This document shows positions 1 through 8,023 of a DNA stretch of 12,045 nt, piece after piece. Position 1 is the first letter of the stretch. Each line of letters starts with the position of its first letter. A program made the position numbers and the translations under genes. The notes below the pieces were generated by a model. That model had not been told where the DNA came from, did not search any database, and saw only the letters and a list, made by a program, of their open reading frames with translations. The stretch comes from Euperipatoides rowelli (lineage: Eukaryota; Onychophora; Udeonychophora; Euonychophora; Peripatopsidae), in the NCBI GenBank assembly GCA_003024985.2, contig PXIH01S0007435.1. One strand, given 5' to 3'.

Positions 1-330
1 GAGATATGATATATATTTGGTAATTTTGCCCGGGGCTTATTCCTCCGATCTGTGCAGGCTCATATGTGGACGAGTCAGTGCCATCCGCGCGCTACTCTAA
101 CCTACAAATGGGCTATGGAGATAATAGGAACATTTCCCAAGTCAGGGATCATATTTATGGTGTAAAGAGGTAGCGGAATGATTGTTCATCTCCGCACCGC
201 ATGCATTATACTGTAGATATTATCGAGAGGGCTCAATTTATACGGGTCGTACAATTATAAATCAAAACTACTTATCAGAAATGATTGATAGGTTCAATTT
301 ATAAGGTACGTCGCAGGAAATAAGGCCCCC

Positions 331-456
331 CACCCAGGTAGAGACTCTCGATATCTTATATACCTATGTACACCTCCAAGTAGTTGCTTAATTGAGCGTC
401 TACTTCGGGGATAAGTAGTAACTGTACATAGGTAGAGAGGGGATCCGGCCTGGGTG
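331..456. repeat. Fold-back (long imperfect inverted repeat) in LTR copy 1
   Basis: Outer arms CACCCAGG (331-338) and CCTGGGTG (449-456) pair perfectly. Inside them CTCTC (345-349) pairs with GAGAG (435-439), and TACCTATGTACA (361-372) pairs perfectly with TGTACATAGGTA (423-434). At the tip CTACTT (400-405) can pair with AAGTAG at 413-418 or at 378-383. The pairing segments are nested in order, so DNA or RNA could fold into one long interrupted hairpin. Copy 2 has a different fold-back at about the same place (2433-2510), so this is either a nested insertion or a rapidly changing palindromic zone of the LTR. Confidence 0.75.
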
Positions 457-478
457 CAATATAAGTTTTCTGAAATCC

Positions 479-542
479 ATAATCTTCCTCGTGATAGAAT
501 AGAGCAAATTAGGGGGGAGGGAAGCTCTATGAGGAGGATTAT
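479..542 (+). other. Conserved LTR stem-loop, copy 1
   Basis: A lower stem of 12 pairs joins 479-490 (ATAATCTTCCTC) and 531-542 (GAGGAGGATTAT), with one U.G wobble in RNA. An upper stem of 7 perfect pairs joins ATAGAGC (499-505) and GCTCTAT (524-530). The apical loop at 506-523 is purine-rich with a run of six G. Equivalent structures occur at 2530-2593 and 9589-9652, always about 40 nt before the LTR end. The conserved pairing suggests a role in the transcript (3' end formation, packaging or RNA stability), but no specific function is shown. Confidence 0.65.
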
Positions 543-580
543 GAACAGTCCAACGAAGCTGTAACATCTAGTATATGACA

Positions 581-1619
581 TATGTCATTCGTCAATAAAA
601 TTAACAAATGACAGAATAAATCTCTGGATTTATTCCTATAATTTCTAAAGCTTTACTTAAACAACGGATTATTTAATTACAATATTTATTAATTTGTTGA
701 TTTTGTTGATGTTCTACCACCTCTCTTCTATATCTATGACTGTAATATGGACATAGCAGATGCTTCCCCCCCCCCTCCTTTGTCAACCTGAAACGAGTAA
801 TATGGATAAGAATTAAAATTAAAGACAATATAAACATTATTAATTATCTCAAATTGACTGGAAATTATACTATAACTACAAGTCTAAAACTTTCTAATAT
901 GGTTACTATAGCAACATCTTCGAACAAAGGATAGAGAGAATATATTGGAGCTTAAGTCTTATTTTCACCGCTTGAGGGCGCTACTAAAGGAGAGATGTTC
1001 TTTTATTTGAATATTAACTAATTATGTAATCTAAAGCTACCTATCATTATCGAGTAAACTGTCTAAAAAACGCTTACAGCAACCAAAAACTATAAAGGTT
1101 GTTGCAGCATGTTTTCAGGGCAGAATATGACTAGATCAGAGCAGAAAATAGATCTACGTGTTTAAATTGACAATTCTAAATTTTATTCTAAGAAGATTCT
1201 AAAGTCAATAGTAAGATGGAAGAACCGATGAAGTAGCTTAACTTTTGCCATACTTAACGAATTTAACCCGCTCCACGGAAAAACCTACCAAATTTCACCT
1301 CATCATAAGCAGTAGCAGTAGTTTATATTCGAGAACCAACCTTTTCAATTATATACTGTAAATGCAGTAACCTACTGTATATTAGAAATACCAGTTTTTA
1401 TGCCTCTACATATTTTATCAACAGTGCAAGATTTAGTTTCCTCCCTCCCATTTTGAACTTTACCTTGCCTGCTGAACTTTTCAACAATAGACTATTTTTA
1501 GTAAAGACATTCATTTTTATGCCCTTGTATACCCACCCCTCACCAGATGTCCCCCGTCCTCATCCCTCTATCTTACTATCTACTTTGCAGCATATGTCCG
1601 CCAATTTCTAAATTGTTAA
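581..1619. other. Gene-free A+T-rich stretch between repeat copies
   Basis: No coding frame of believable length or composition is present on either strand. A perfect 14-bp palindrome (575-588) straddles the end of LTR copy 1. A run of ten C lies at 766-775. Positions 1072-1098 contain a small inverted repeat around AGCAACC/GGTTGTTGC. X-box-like and CTCF-like words occur at 901-915 and 968-983. The right part (about 1250-1619) has weak, gapped resemblance to 8330-8607, so the LTR-like repeat may begin further left than 1620. Confidence 0.6.
901..983 (+). promoter_or_regulatory. X-box-like palindrome plus CTCF-like word (tentative)
   Basis: GGTTACTATAGCAAC at 901-915 is close to the RFX-factor X-box pattern GTTNCCATRGNAAC, with one mismatch. 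CCGCTTGAGGGCGCTA at 968-983 matches 13 of 16 positions of the commonly cited CTCF core CCACTAGGGGGCGCTA. A similar pair occurs at 7978-8023, at a nearly equal distance from the end of its LTR copy. Known: both factor families are widespread in animals. Inference: these may be homologous pieces of one long repeat rather than functional binding sites. Confidence 0.25.
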
Positions 1620-1686
1620 TGTAAGTAAGGGTTAATTTGTATTCTTTATATTACGGGAAAGGAATTTGATGTTAAATTAATTTTGA

Positions 1687-1708
1687 GCAAATAAATTTGA
1701 GTATTTGC
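1687..1708 (+). other. Small hairpin carrying AATAAA, kept in two LTR copies
   Basis: Perfect 7-bp arms GCAAATA (1687-1693) and TATTTGC (1702-1708) enclose 8 nt. An AATAAA hexamer overlaps the left arm and loop. The same arms recur at 8671-8677 and 8686-8692 with a changed loop, so arms are kept while the loop varies. It may hold the LTR polyadenylation signal, but its place near the left end of the LTR makes that uncertain. The 3' LTR has another AATAAA at about 8825. Confidence 0.45.
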
Positions 1709-2432
1709 TAACTTCTCATCTATGTGTGTGTGTAGGCTTAAGATATTGATTATGACCTCTATAATCAATCTTCCTTTTTCAGATCGCCTTTCCTGGGTAG
1801 GCGAGATCGGGTTAGTACCTGTTACTTTCTATCGGGACACGGATAAAAAAGGGCTTACTCCCCCTTTCTCCTCTTGAGACTCTAGTCGGCCGGGCCGGTT
1901 TGGAATTTGTTAGGTTAGCTAGCTCTCCATTTTGTCTAATTGTGCTGGTTTCTAGCCTCCTTTTAAGAGTTTATTATAAAATTGGCACAAATTGACTCCC
2001 GTTCAGTATATATTATATCTTGGGGATAGTCTACATTTATGTTAAAGCCTACATGTAGCTGTATTAAGTTAGACTTCCTAATTTATACGATTTGCATGTA
2101 AGTGTAATTGTAAGCTAGTTTTGAAGATATAGTAAATAGATGGTAATTATGCCCGGACCTATATCACTTCATATGTGGATGCTTCAGTGCCTTCTGCACG
2201 CTAAGCCCCCTGCATATGTTGTACTGAGAGATAGTAGAAATATTTCCAAGTCAGGGTCATAAGAAGTGGTCAGGACACAGTTGCGAAATACTAAGGCATC
2301 CTTGCCAGATTGAGGGCCACACTTATGACAAAAGCCTAGTTTTTATAAATCATAACTTTATGGATTGTGTGTGTACATTACCCTGAGGTATAAACATAAT
2401 TCTGTAAGCCAAGAAATTAATAACAGGACTCC

Positions 2433-2510
2433 ATCTTAGTAGGTAATTTTCATATTAGCGGCACTACACACTGTAGCTCTGTAAATGTGAAAATTACATC
2501 AGGCTAAGAT
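2433..2510. repeat. Fold-back in LTR copy 2
   Basis: ATCTTAG (2433-2439) pairs with CTAAGAT (2504-2510), and GTAATTTTCA (2443-2452) pairs perfectly with TGAAAATTAC (2488-2497). The two stems are nested with short internal gaps. It occupies about the same place in the LTR as the 331-456 fold-back of copy 1, but its arm sequence is unrelated. Confidence 0.65.
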
Positions 2511-2529
2511 TTAACTTAGTTACGTGAAG

Positions 2530-2593
2530 ATAGTCTTCCTCGAGATAGAATAGAGCAAATAGGGGAGAGGGTAGGCTCTATGAGGAAGATTAT
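2530..2593 (+). other. Conserved LTR stem-loop, copy 2
   Basis: The lower stem joins 2530-2541 (ATAGTCTTCCTC) and 2582-2593 (GAGGAAGATTAT) in 12 pairs with one G.U wobble. The upper stem joins ATAGAGC (2550-2556) and GCTCTAT (2575-2581). The loop is again G-rich. Relative to copy 1, two stem positions differ, and each difference still leaves a pair if wobble is allowed. Confidence 0.65.
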
Positions 2594-2632
2594 GACCAAC
2601 CAGGCGGAACCTTACCAGTTTGGTATTTGACA

Positions 2633-2963
2633 TGAGGGGTTAAAATTAGCACGGCAGGATTTTTTAGCTAAATTAAGGCATTTTTATTCAACAAAGCTAG
2701 TTTAGATTAGTTAACTAAGTTTCTTCAGAGAAAAGTTCTGAAGTGTCGTCAACAAAATTTCTTTTGATTCAATTTTTCTTACATTAAAGTTTCAAAACGC
2801 CATGTTTATGTTCGTTTAGTGTAGGTCCGCAGAAATTGTAAGGTCGTTTCAGTATTGGAGGTTTAAACACACACAAAGCTATATTTTGACAAATTTTTAT
2901 ATACATTAAAAGTGAAATTATTTAATTTTTATTACAACTAAAATTTGTGAATGCAATTGTATA
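2633..2963 (+). other. Leader between 5' LTR and gag
   Basis: About 330 nt of A+T-rich sequence without a coding frame separate the LTR end from the likely gag start. The bases right after the LTR (TGAGGGGTTAAAATT) do not obviously match a tRNA 3' end beginning TGG, so no primer-binding site is called. The region may also hold packaging signals, but none can be recognised. Confidence 0.5.
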
Positions 2964-4292
2964 ATGGCCACTGAAGGAGACAGTAAAATTGAGTTCAACT
3001 TCTCCGAAGACAAGCAAGTTGATGTAGCAGCGAGTCGTAAGGACCCGGATGTCACTACTCCGATGAGAGTCAGCACTGCTCAATACATGGAAGCTAATAC
3101 TGAATTAAAAAAAAAGATGAAATGATAAAAAAATTGAGAGTTGCGTTAACGGCTCAAGCTAAGCTATGAATGAAATGAAAGAGGCAATAAGAGTCTTTCA
3201 GGTAGACATGAAAAAGGCTCCTCAGCGCGAATCTGCCCCTAGTTTTGTCGCTAGTGAGCATGCTCTAGGCTCACCAAATAAAAGTGGCATGGATAGTGAC
3301 GAGGATATAAGCGATCAGTTACCTCTATTTAATCATAATAATTCGATTTTGGGGGAAATTGGCGGTTCGGTACCATTAAATAACGCAAAAATTGCAAACA
3401 AATGTGGACAGCATTGTAAGCATAAACAAAACACAGTACCGGTAAACATGGTATGTCAGTTACCCGATAGTTGGGCAAATCAAACAGGTTATGTCTTGTN
3501 GATCGAGTTATCCCCCTTTCAAATATTGGAAGGTGATGTTTTTGGGATTGAACGCTTCATAACAGGATTAAGGGAATTGCCTGTGCAATATAAGTGGCTA
3601 GATGCAAAAGCATGTTCAATTTTAGAAAAACGAATTAATTATCGGTAAAGCTAAGGTGATGTATGTAGCGGGACTTGGTAGTCAAAACTTTCTGACTTTA
3701 GAGGAAAGATTACAAGATCTCAGAAAACCCTAGTCCTTCCAGTTAGATAAGGCTGACGCGTAAATTATTTAATAAATGTAAGCAGGGAGCAGACGAGACA
3801 GCCTTAAGTTATAGACTGAGATTATTCGCATTAGCTGAACCGTTGAGACCTCCTCCAGGTAGCCCCCAGGCGGATTATCATAAAATGATACTCGCAAAAC
3901 GTAAGGTAGGCATACGGGTGAATTTAGCAGTCGAATTAATAAGAAAGGGAAATATGAGCCTGAAAGAAAGCATGACCTATATAGAAGAGATTGAGCTAAA
4001 GTTCAAATTATTAGAAGCTAATAGTAAATCAATTAATAGCTTAGCTACTAATACTAGTACTGATAATTCATTCGCTAAACAGCTGGAAGAACTAAAGTTA
4101 GCAGTGAATGAACTTACGCAACAGAATAAGGATAGGCTAGCTAAAGAAAAAGCTTGTAAACCAATGTTTTGTAACTTTTTTAAAATACCTGGGCACACTG
4201 AGCAAAGGTGCTATAAAAAGCCAAAACTAACAAGTGTGATTCCTAATAATACTGGTGCGACTAATTTAAACTCCAACACCCAACATTTGTAG
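2964..4292 (+). pseudogene. gag: gag (capsid/nucleocapsid) pseudogene
   Basis: Gag would form the virus-like particle and bind element RNA. The likely start is the ATG at 2964; this first frame runs 53 codons to a TGA at 3123 after an A-rich run. Reading then continues piecewise: about 3119-3165, then 3166-3648 (160 codons, one ambiguous base at 3500), 3641-3733, and 3747-4292, so at least four frame changes are needed. The last piece has an ETALSYRLRLF segment, then a Lys/Glu/Leu-rich, possibly coiled-coil stretch, then a retroviral-type zinc knuckle at 4170-4211. In that knuckle the second Cys of C-x2-C-x4-H-x4-C reads Phe (CNFFKIPGHTEQRC), so zinc binding is probably lost. Capsid homology is inferred from position and the knuckle rather than from a recognised capsid motif. 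Confidence 0.72.
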
Positions 4293-4799
4293 GTACCGGT
4301 ACCGTGAATGTCCGGTCTGAAACAATCGATAGGCAAACCGGGCCACTTGAAATTGAATTATCTAAAATGGATAATAAATTGACCCAAAGCGATAAAAATA
4401 AACAAAAACCACTTTGGAAATTGGCTAACAAAAGAGTAACAAAGTTAGTAAGAGAAGCGGAAAGAAAAAAGTTGTTAGTAAAAATGTCGAGATGGAAATC
4501 GCGACGTCACGTGACCCAATCTTATATCTACCAGAGTTTATTTCGTTTAATCTATGGAAAATTTTAAACAATGAAAATCCGGTATAGAATTGTAAATTAT
4601 TAAATCCCAACACTATAGCAATGACAGAATAATTAAAAATAAACTTGAATCAAATTAAATTTAGAAAGAAAAATAATAAGGGTGCGTTTAAAAGTTCAAA
4701 TTAAAATGGTTCGAGAAAGAAAATGGTGGATACGTATAAGAAAAATAAGAAAAAATGGGCACTTACTGTATAAATTTCTCATAAATCTATTAAGATAAG
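4293..4799 (+). pseudogene. Degraded gag-pol junction, basic segment
   Basis: A frame running through 4283-4567 overlaps the end of gag in another frame, as expected for a gag-pol frameshift or a later indel. It begins PTFVGTGTVNVRSET and becomes rich in Lys and Arg (for example NKRVTKLVREAERKK) before stopping at 4565. From 4568 to 4799 the sequence is A-rich with stops in all frames and no recognisable motif. It should correspond to the Gag C-terminus or the spacer before protease. No function can be assigned beyond position. Confidence 0.45.
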
Positions 4800-5204
4800 C
4801 CCCTAATTCCCGTAGAAATATTTGGAAGGAAGTTATACGCCCTTTTGGATAACGGTGCCGAGAATTGTTTAGTGGACAAAAGTTATGTTAAGTCAAATCA
4901 ACTAAAATGAAAAAAATGGTGGTATCGATAAAATCTTGTCTCGGACAAGACATTGACAGGTATTAGAATGAGAATTAACATTAAAATAGCTGGTAGAAAC
5001 GTATCTCAACCTGTATGTATTGTAAAAATGCAACAAAAGACAATATTCCAACTGATTCTAGGCTACGACTGGTGTACTTTTCACGATGCTATAATTGATT
5101 GCGAACATATAACGGTAAAACTCCATGTAGATAGTAATGACAACAAGGGCCGAATTTTCAACCATTCAGAAAGGACGAAATTAGCTGCGGGACTACTATT
5201 TTAG
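4800..5204 (+). pseudogene. pro: Aspartic protease domain (pol), inactivated
   Basis: Retropepsin-type protease, which would cut the Gag-Pol polyprotein. The active-site region reads LYALLDNGAENCLVD; the catalytic Asp is at 4848-4850, but the usual Ser/Thr that follows it is Asn (4851-4853). The C-terminal signature ILGYDWCTFHDAIIDC lies near 5065-5104 and matches the ILGxDW...IDC hallmark of Gypsy proteases. The frame is constant (4800 to 5204) but interrupted by stops at 4908 and 4929. The change at the triad and the stops indicate a dead enzyme. Identification is firm because both ends of the domain are recognisable at the right spacing. Confidence 0.8.
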
Positions 5205-6180
5205 CCAGTAATCAAAATGGCGGAGAAAATATCGAGCTAAATAAACTTTTTAAACCGGATGAACTAGGCTTAAGTGAGGTATATATACAAAATTTAGAAA
5301 ATATTTTAATTAAACATAAGAAAATATTGATAGATGATGTGATTAACATGACAGGTGCAAAATATACCACCTTATGAACCTAAATTCAAAAACAAGATTC
5401 ATATATACCAACGACAATATCGTATACCACGCACGCTATACGAACCATTAAGATTACAGTTAGACAAGTTCGAAAAAGCTAATATTATAAAGAAAATTCA
5501 TTGCCCATACAATTTCCCTATACTAGTTTTACCTAAAAGAATCTAAAGAGGTAAGAGTCTGTCTTGATCTACGCAAAATCGACAAACAAATTGTAACCGA
5601 ACAATATCCGATCATGCGCATAGAGGACATTCTCGAAAACCTAGGCAGCGCGCGCATATTTAGCAGTTTAGACCTCAATAACGGTTATTTCAACGTTAAA
5701 TTGACTTAAGAGGCTCAGAAAAAGTTTGCCTTTTCCGTATCGTTCGCGAAATATACATTTACCCGCCTCGGACAAGGGTGTGTTATATCAGCCGCGATTT
5801 TTCAGAAAATTATGATCGAGTGCCTTCACGATATCATTTTGAAGGGTCACGTGTTCGTCTATTTAGACATCAATACACATTCGCCTAATATCGAGGAACA
5901 TCTATAAACCTAGGAAGAGATTTTGACAGCCCTCGAAAAACTAAATTTGGCAGTTAAACCATCTAACTGTCGATTATTTAGGGAAAGTATTAAATACTGT
6001 CATATGTTAGATAAAAATGGCTGCCGCCCAGTAGAAAATAGCGTGACTGCCATTCAAAAATTAGCAAGACCTAGTACAGTAAAAGGAGTGAGAAGCTTTT
6101 TAGGTAGCCTTAATTTGTATAGAAAATTTGTAACTAACTTTGTCGAGATTGCTGCACCATTATACGATTTATTAAAAAAG
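5201..6180 (+). pseudogene. pol: Reverse transcriptase domain (pol), inactivated
   Basis: RT would copy element RNA to DNA. An acidic linker (5201-5377) leads, after a frame change, into RIPRTLYEPLRLQLDKFEKA at 5355-5546, the usual RT entry. A one-base shift in an A run near 5535-5539 moves to the frame used until about 6365. Motif A reads FSSLDLNNGYF (Asp at 5671-5673). The motif B region is poorly kept. The motif C catalytic box (YxDD in the family) reads VYLDINTHS at 5857-5883, so the second aspartate is missing; a codon loss would explain it. Stops lie at 5707, 5905 and 5911. The thumb region with VRSFLGSLNLYRKFV is well preserved. By eye, 5550-5880 uses more G/C-ending codons than its flanks. 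Confidence 0.88.
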
Positions 6181-6761
6181 AGAAATACCGGTACTCACAT
6201 CACATGGAATGAAAATGCAGAAGTCGCATTTCAAACGTTGAAACAAAAATTAACAACTGCACCTTTGTTAGCTTTTCCAAAATATGACAGGCCATTTATA
6301 ATAAAAACCGATGCTTCTCTCACATCATTAAGGGCAGTCCTGGAACAAGAAAACGATGAGGGAACTTACAACCGATTGCATATGCCAGTCGTGGGCTTAA
6401 TAAAGCCGAATGTAATTACGCGGTGATAGAACGCGAGACATTGGCCATCGTATTCACCTTAGATCACTTTAAGCATATGACTTATGGCAATCAAATAATA
6501 TTAATGACAGACCATAAGCCATTAACCTATGTGGTTGAATTAAAAGATACTAATTCCAGGGAAGCAAGATGGATAAGCATTCAACAAAATGACATCCATT
6601 TTGAGCATATATCTGGCAAGCTAAATAGCTTCGTGGATATGGTCTCAAGCAGCCATGAACAAGACGCGATTAGCACATGTGCATTGGAGACAGTTAATCG
6701 CCCAATAACTGTAGAATTAATGCTTAACGAACAACAAAAAGACACATTCTGCTACGAATAA
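6181..6761 (+). pseudogene. pol: RNase H domain (pol), frameshifted
   Basis: RNase H would degrade the RNA strand during reverse transcription. It starts around HITWNENAEVAFQTLKQKL and contains KTDAS (Asp at 6310-6312), an acidic cluster IERETLAI (Glu within 6429-6437), MTDHKPL (Asp at 6510-6512) and a last Asp in FVDMV (6636-6638). All four acidic catalytic positions are therefore visible. A frame change at about 6363-6369 separates the first Asp from the others, and the frame ends with TAA at 6759. Position directly after RT and the motif wording match Ty3/Gypsy RNase H. Confidence 0.87.
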
Positions 6762-6947
6762 ATAAATAAAATAAAGGAAAATAAACTAAATGAGAATGAA
6801 AATTATATTTTAAATGAAAATCAAATTTTAATAAAGCTAATTCAATTAGGTAAATCTAAATTTTCAGCATATCGGACAGTAGTACCAACATCGATATACA
6901 GTATGCATCAAAATTCGACTTTTATAGCCAATATGTATCAATTATAA
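6762..6947 (+). pseudogene. Pre-integrase stub; integrase missing
   Basis: Past the TAA at 6759 the same frame stays open to 6945. It is Asn/Lys-rich (ENKLNENENYILNENQ) and then reads FSAYRTVVPTSIY, like the stretch that precedes the integrase zinc domain in Gypsy elements. The HHCC zinc finger, the DDE catalytic core and any chromodomain are absent downstream. The integrase was probably lost by deletion or replaced by later insertions. No env-like frame follows. Confidence 0.6.
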
Positions 6948-6988
6948 ATCTCTAAACTCACTTATGTCTATAAATCATGAAAAATCAT

Positions 6989-7014
6989 GCTGTCTGGTTG
7001 TTAGACCAGACAGC
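6989..7014. other. Perfect 10-bp hairpin
   Basis: GCTGTCTGGT (6989-6998) and ACCAGACAGC (7005-7014) are exact reverse complements around a six-base spacer, and a T.G wobble could shorten the loop to four. It is G+C-richer than its surroundings and lies about 40 nt after the last pol-frame stop, next to a T-rich stretch. It is not the histone 3' stem-loop. It could be an RNA 3' element or an insertion remnant. Confidence 0.6.
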
Positions 7015-7063
7015 GTTTTCTTCACAGACCAATCAGAATGTAGATCACGAGAGCCTACAACCC

Positions 7064-7168
7064 GGATCCAATAAGTGACAATAAGTGAATGGATATCAGC
7101 TTTATTTTATTATGACTGAAATAGAAGCGCAGATGTTAAAAACACGGTAATTGCCACTTATTGGATCC
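7064..7168. mobile_element. Possible MITE with terminal inverted repeats
   Basis: GGATCCAATAAGTG (7064-7077) and CACTTATTGGATCC (7155-7168) are perfect 14-bp inverted repeats, and similarity continues inward with CAAT after one mismatch. The 105-bp length and lack of coding suit a small non-autonomous DNA transposon. No target-site duplication directly borders the repeats. A 9-bp direct repeat TGTAGATCA lies further out, at 7039-7047 and 7197-7205. The transposon family is not recognised. Confidence 0.5.
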
Positions 7169-7247
7169 CTTTTCTAACGTCTCTTTGTACTTGTATTGTA
7201 GATCAATGATTCAAAGCCTGAATTTTTTATTTGCAGTCGGTGGTTTT

Positions 7248-7254
7248 TATAAAG
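7248..7254 (+). promoter_or_regulatory. TATA-like box (tentative)
   Basis: TATAAAG is followed by a moderately G+C-rich GCAGCTC, like some animal core promoters. No gene starts downstream on this strand within the gene-free stretch, so it is probably chance or a relic. Confidence 0.15.
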
Positions 7255-7977
7255 GCAGCTCAAAACAAACGCAAGTAACAGTTTTTATTTGCATTAAAAA
7301 ATATAATCTCTAAGAATGTTCAAGAAATATTATTAAAAAGTTTGGAAATAATAGTTAATTTGTTCTCATTATCATGTAAAGTTAATAAGCTAATGTATAG
7401 AAGCCTCCCGGAGTTTTTTTTTTACAATTTTCAATCCCAAGTATTGTCTCAAAATTTTATGGATTTTTTATTGATGCGAAGAAAGTAACTTTTTTCTCTG
7501 TTTTTTTTTTTCTGTCTATTTTTCTAAACATTGTTATGAATAGCATCTGGACTCTGGATCACAGATATGTGTCTTTTGCTGCTATAAGGAATAGCAAAGT
7601 ACAAAACAAAACATCCTGCTTTATTATTAATTTTCAATATAACCTAGTTTGTACAATAAGGTATTGCAAATTTGTTTATTTTTTAGTCAGCATTGTTATT
7701 AATGATTAGAATTAAGATGCTTTTACTTTGATTTTGAGATTATTTATGTATGCATTTCCACACCACCCCACCCTTACTTTTCGTGCTTGGAATATAGCCA
7801 ACCTCCAAGCCATACTAGGCCTCTCCTCTCTACAAAGAAAAGATAAAGAAATTATGAACAATAACATTTGATATAAAAGACTATATTTAGCTAAATGATA
7901 ATAAATGTTCATCTTAAGCTAAAACTTTATTTTCAAACAATAATTTCATGAACTATCTTCGAATTACTTGCTTTTGT

Positions 7978-8023
7978 TTGGTTACCAGGGTAACCAAGCT
8001 GAGATCAACACTAGGGGGAGCTA
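7978..8023 (+). promoter_or_regulatory. X-box-like perfect palindrome plus CTCF-like word (tentative)
   Basis: TTGGTTACC (7978-7986) and GGTAACCAA (7989-7997) are perfect 9-bp arms around AG, resembling an RFX X-box dimer site. ACACTAGGGGGAGCTA (8008-8023) matches 14 of 16 positions of the CTCF core CCACTAGGGGGCGCTA. The palindrome starts about 1.71 kb before the end of LTR copy 3; the related pair at 901-983 starts about 1.73 kb before the end of LTR copy 2. That suggests a shared origin. Confidence 0.3.

Larger units (their letters stand above)
1..580 (+). repeat. Partial LTR-like repeat, copy 1 (distal part)
   Basis: This stretch is a diverged copy of the distal part of the repeats at 1620-2632 and 8608-9691. 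Shared landmarks in the same order are TTTGGTAATTT-type sequence near 18-28, TCCGATC near 45, CATATGTGGA at 61, AAGTCAGGG at 139, the GATAGAATAGAGC stem-loop at 479-542 and the terminal TGACA at 576-580. The proximal part lies outside the window. It could be a solo LTR, the 3' LTR of an older insertion further left, or a tandem arrangement with the element on its right. The minus-strand open frame across 294-581 falls inside the repeat and is not a gene. Homology was judged by eye; many indels separate the copies. Confidence 0.7.
1620..2632 (+). repeat. 5' LTR-like repeat, copy 2
   Basis: It begins TGTAAG and ends TTTGACA, giving the usual TG...CA ends. It shares with 8608-9691, in order, the GCAAATA/TATTTGC hairpin, CTATCGGG-GGATA-AAAGGG, ACATGTAG, GCATGTAAGTGT, TTGGTAAT-type sequence, AAGTCAGGGT, CTTAGTAGGTA, the conserved stem-loop and the terminal TGACA. 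A TATA-like stretch (AGTATATATTATAT, about 2006-2019) could be the U3 promoter. The left end is set at the first clear shared word, but weaker similarity seems to continue upstream, so the true LTR may be longer. It is strongly diverged from the 3' copy, which points to an old insertion. Confidence 0.7.

Noticed and set aside
294-581. 95-codon minus-strand open frame
   Set aside because: It lies wholly within LTR copy 1 and spans the fold-back. Its translation shows no recognisable domain.
3977-4198. Minus-strand open frame
   Set aside because: It is the reverse strand of the gag coiled-coil and knuckle region; the plus-strand reading has a recognisable zinc knuckle.
4506-4515. GTCACGTGAC palindrome (E-box)
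   Set aside because: A single short palindrome inside degraded gag-pol sequence, likely chance.
4425-4613. Minus-strand hydrophobic open frame
   Set aside because: The Phe/Leu richness is simply the reverse of the Lys/Asn-rich A-rich plus strand.
7712-7912. 66-codon minus-strand open frame
   Set aside because: No motif, no supporting context, and a length expected by chance.
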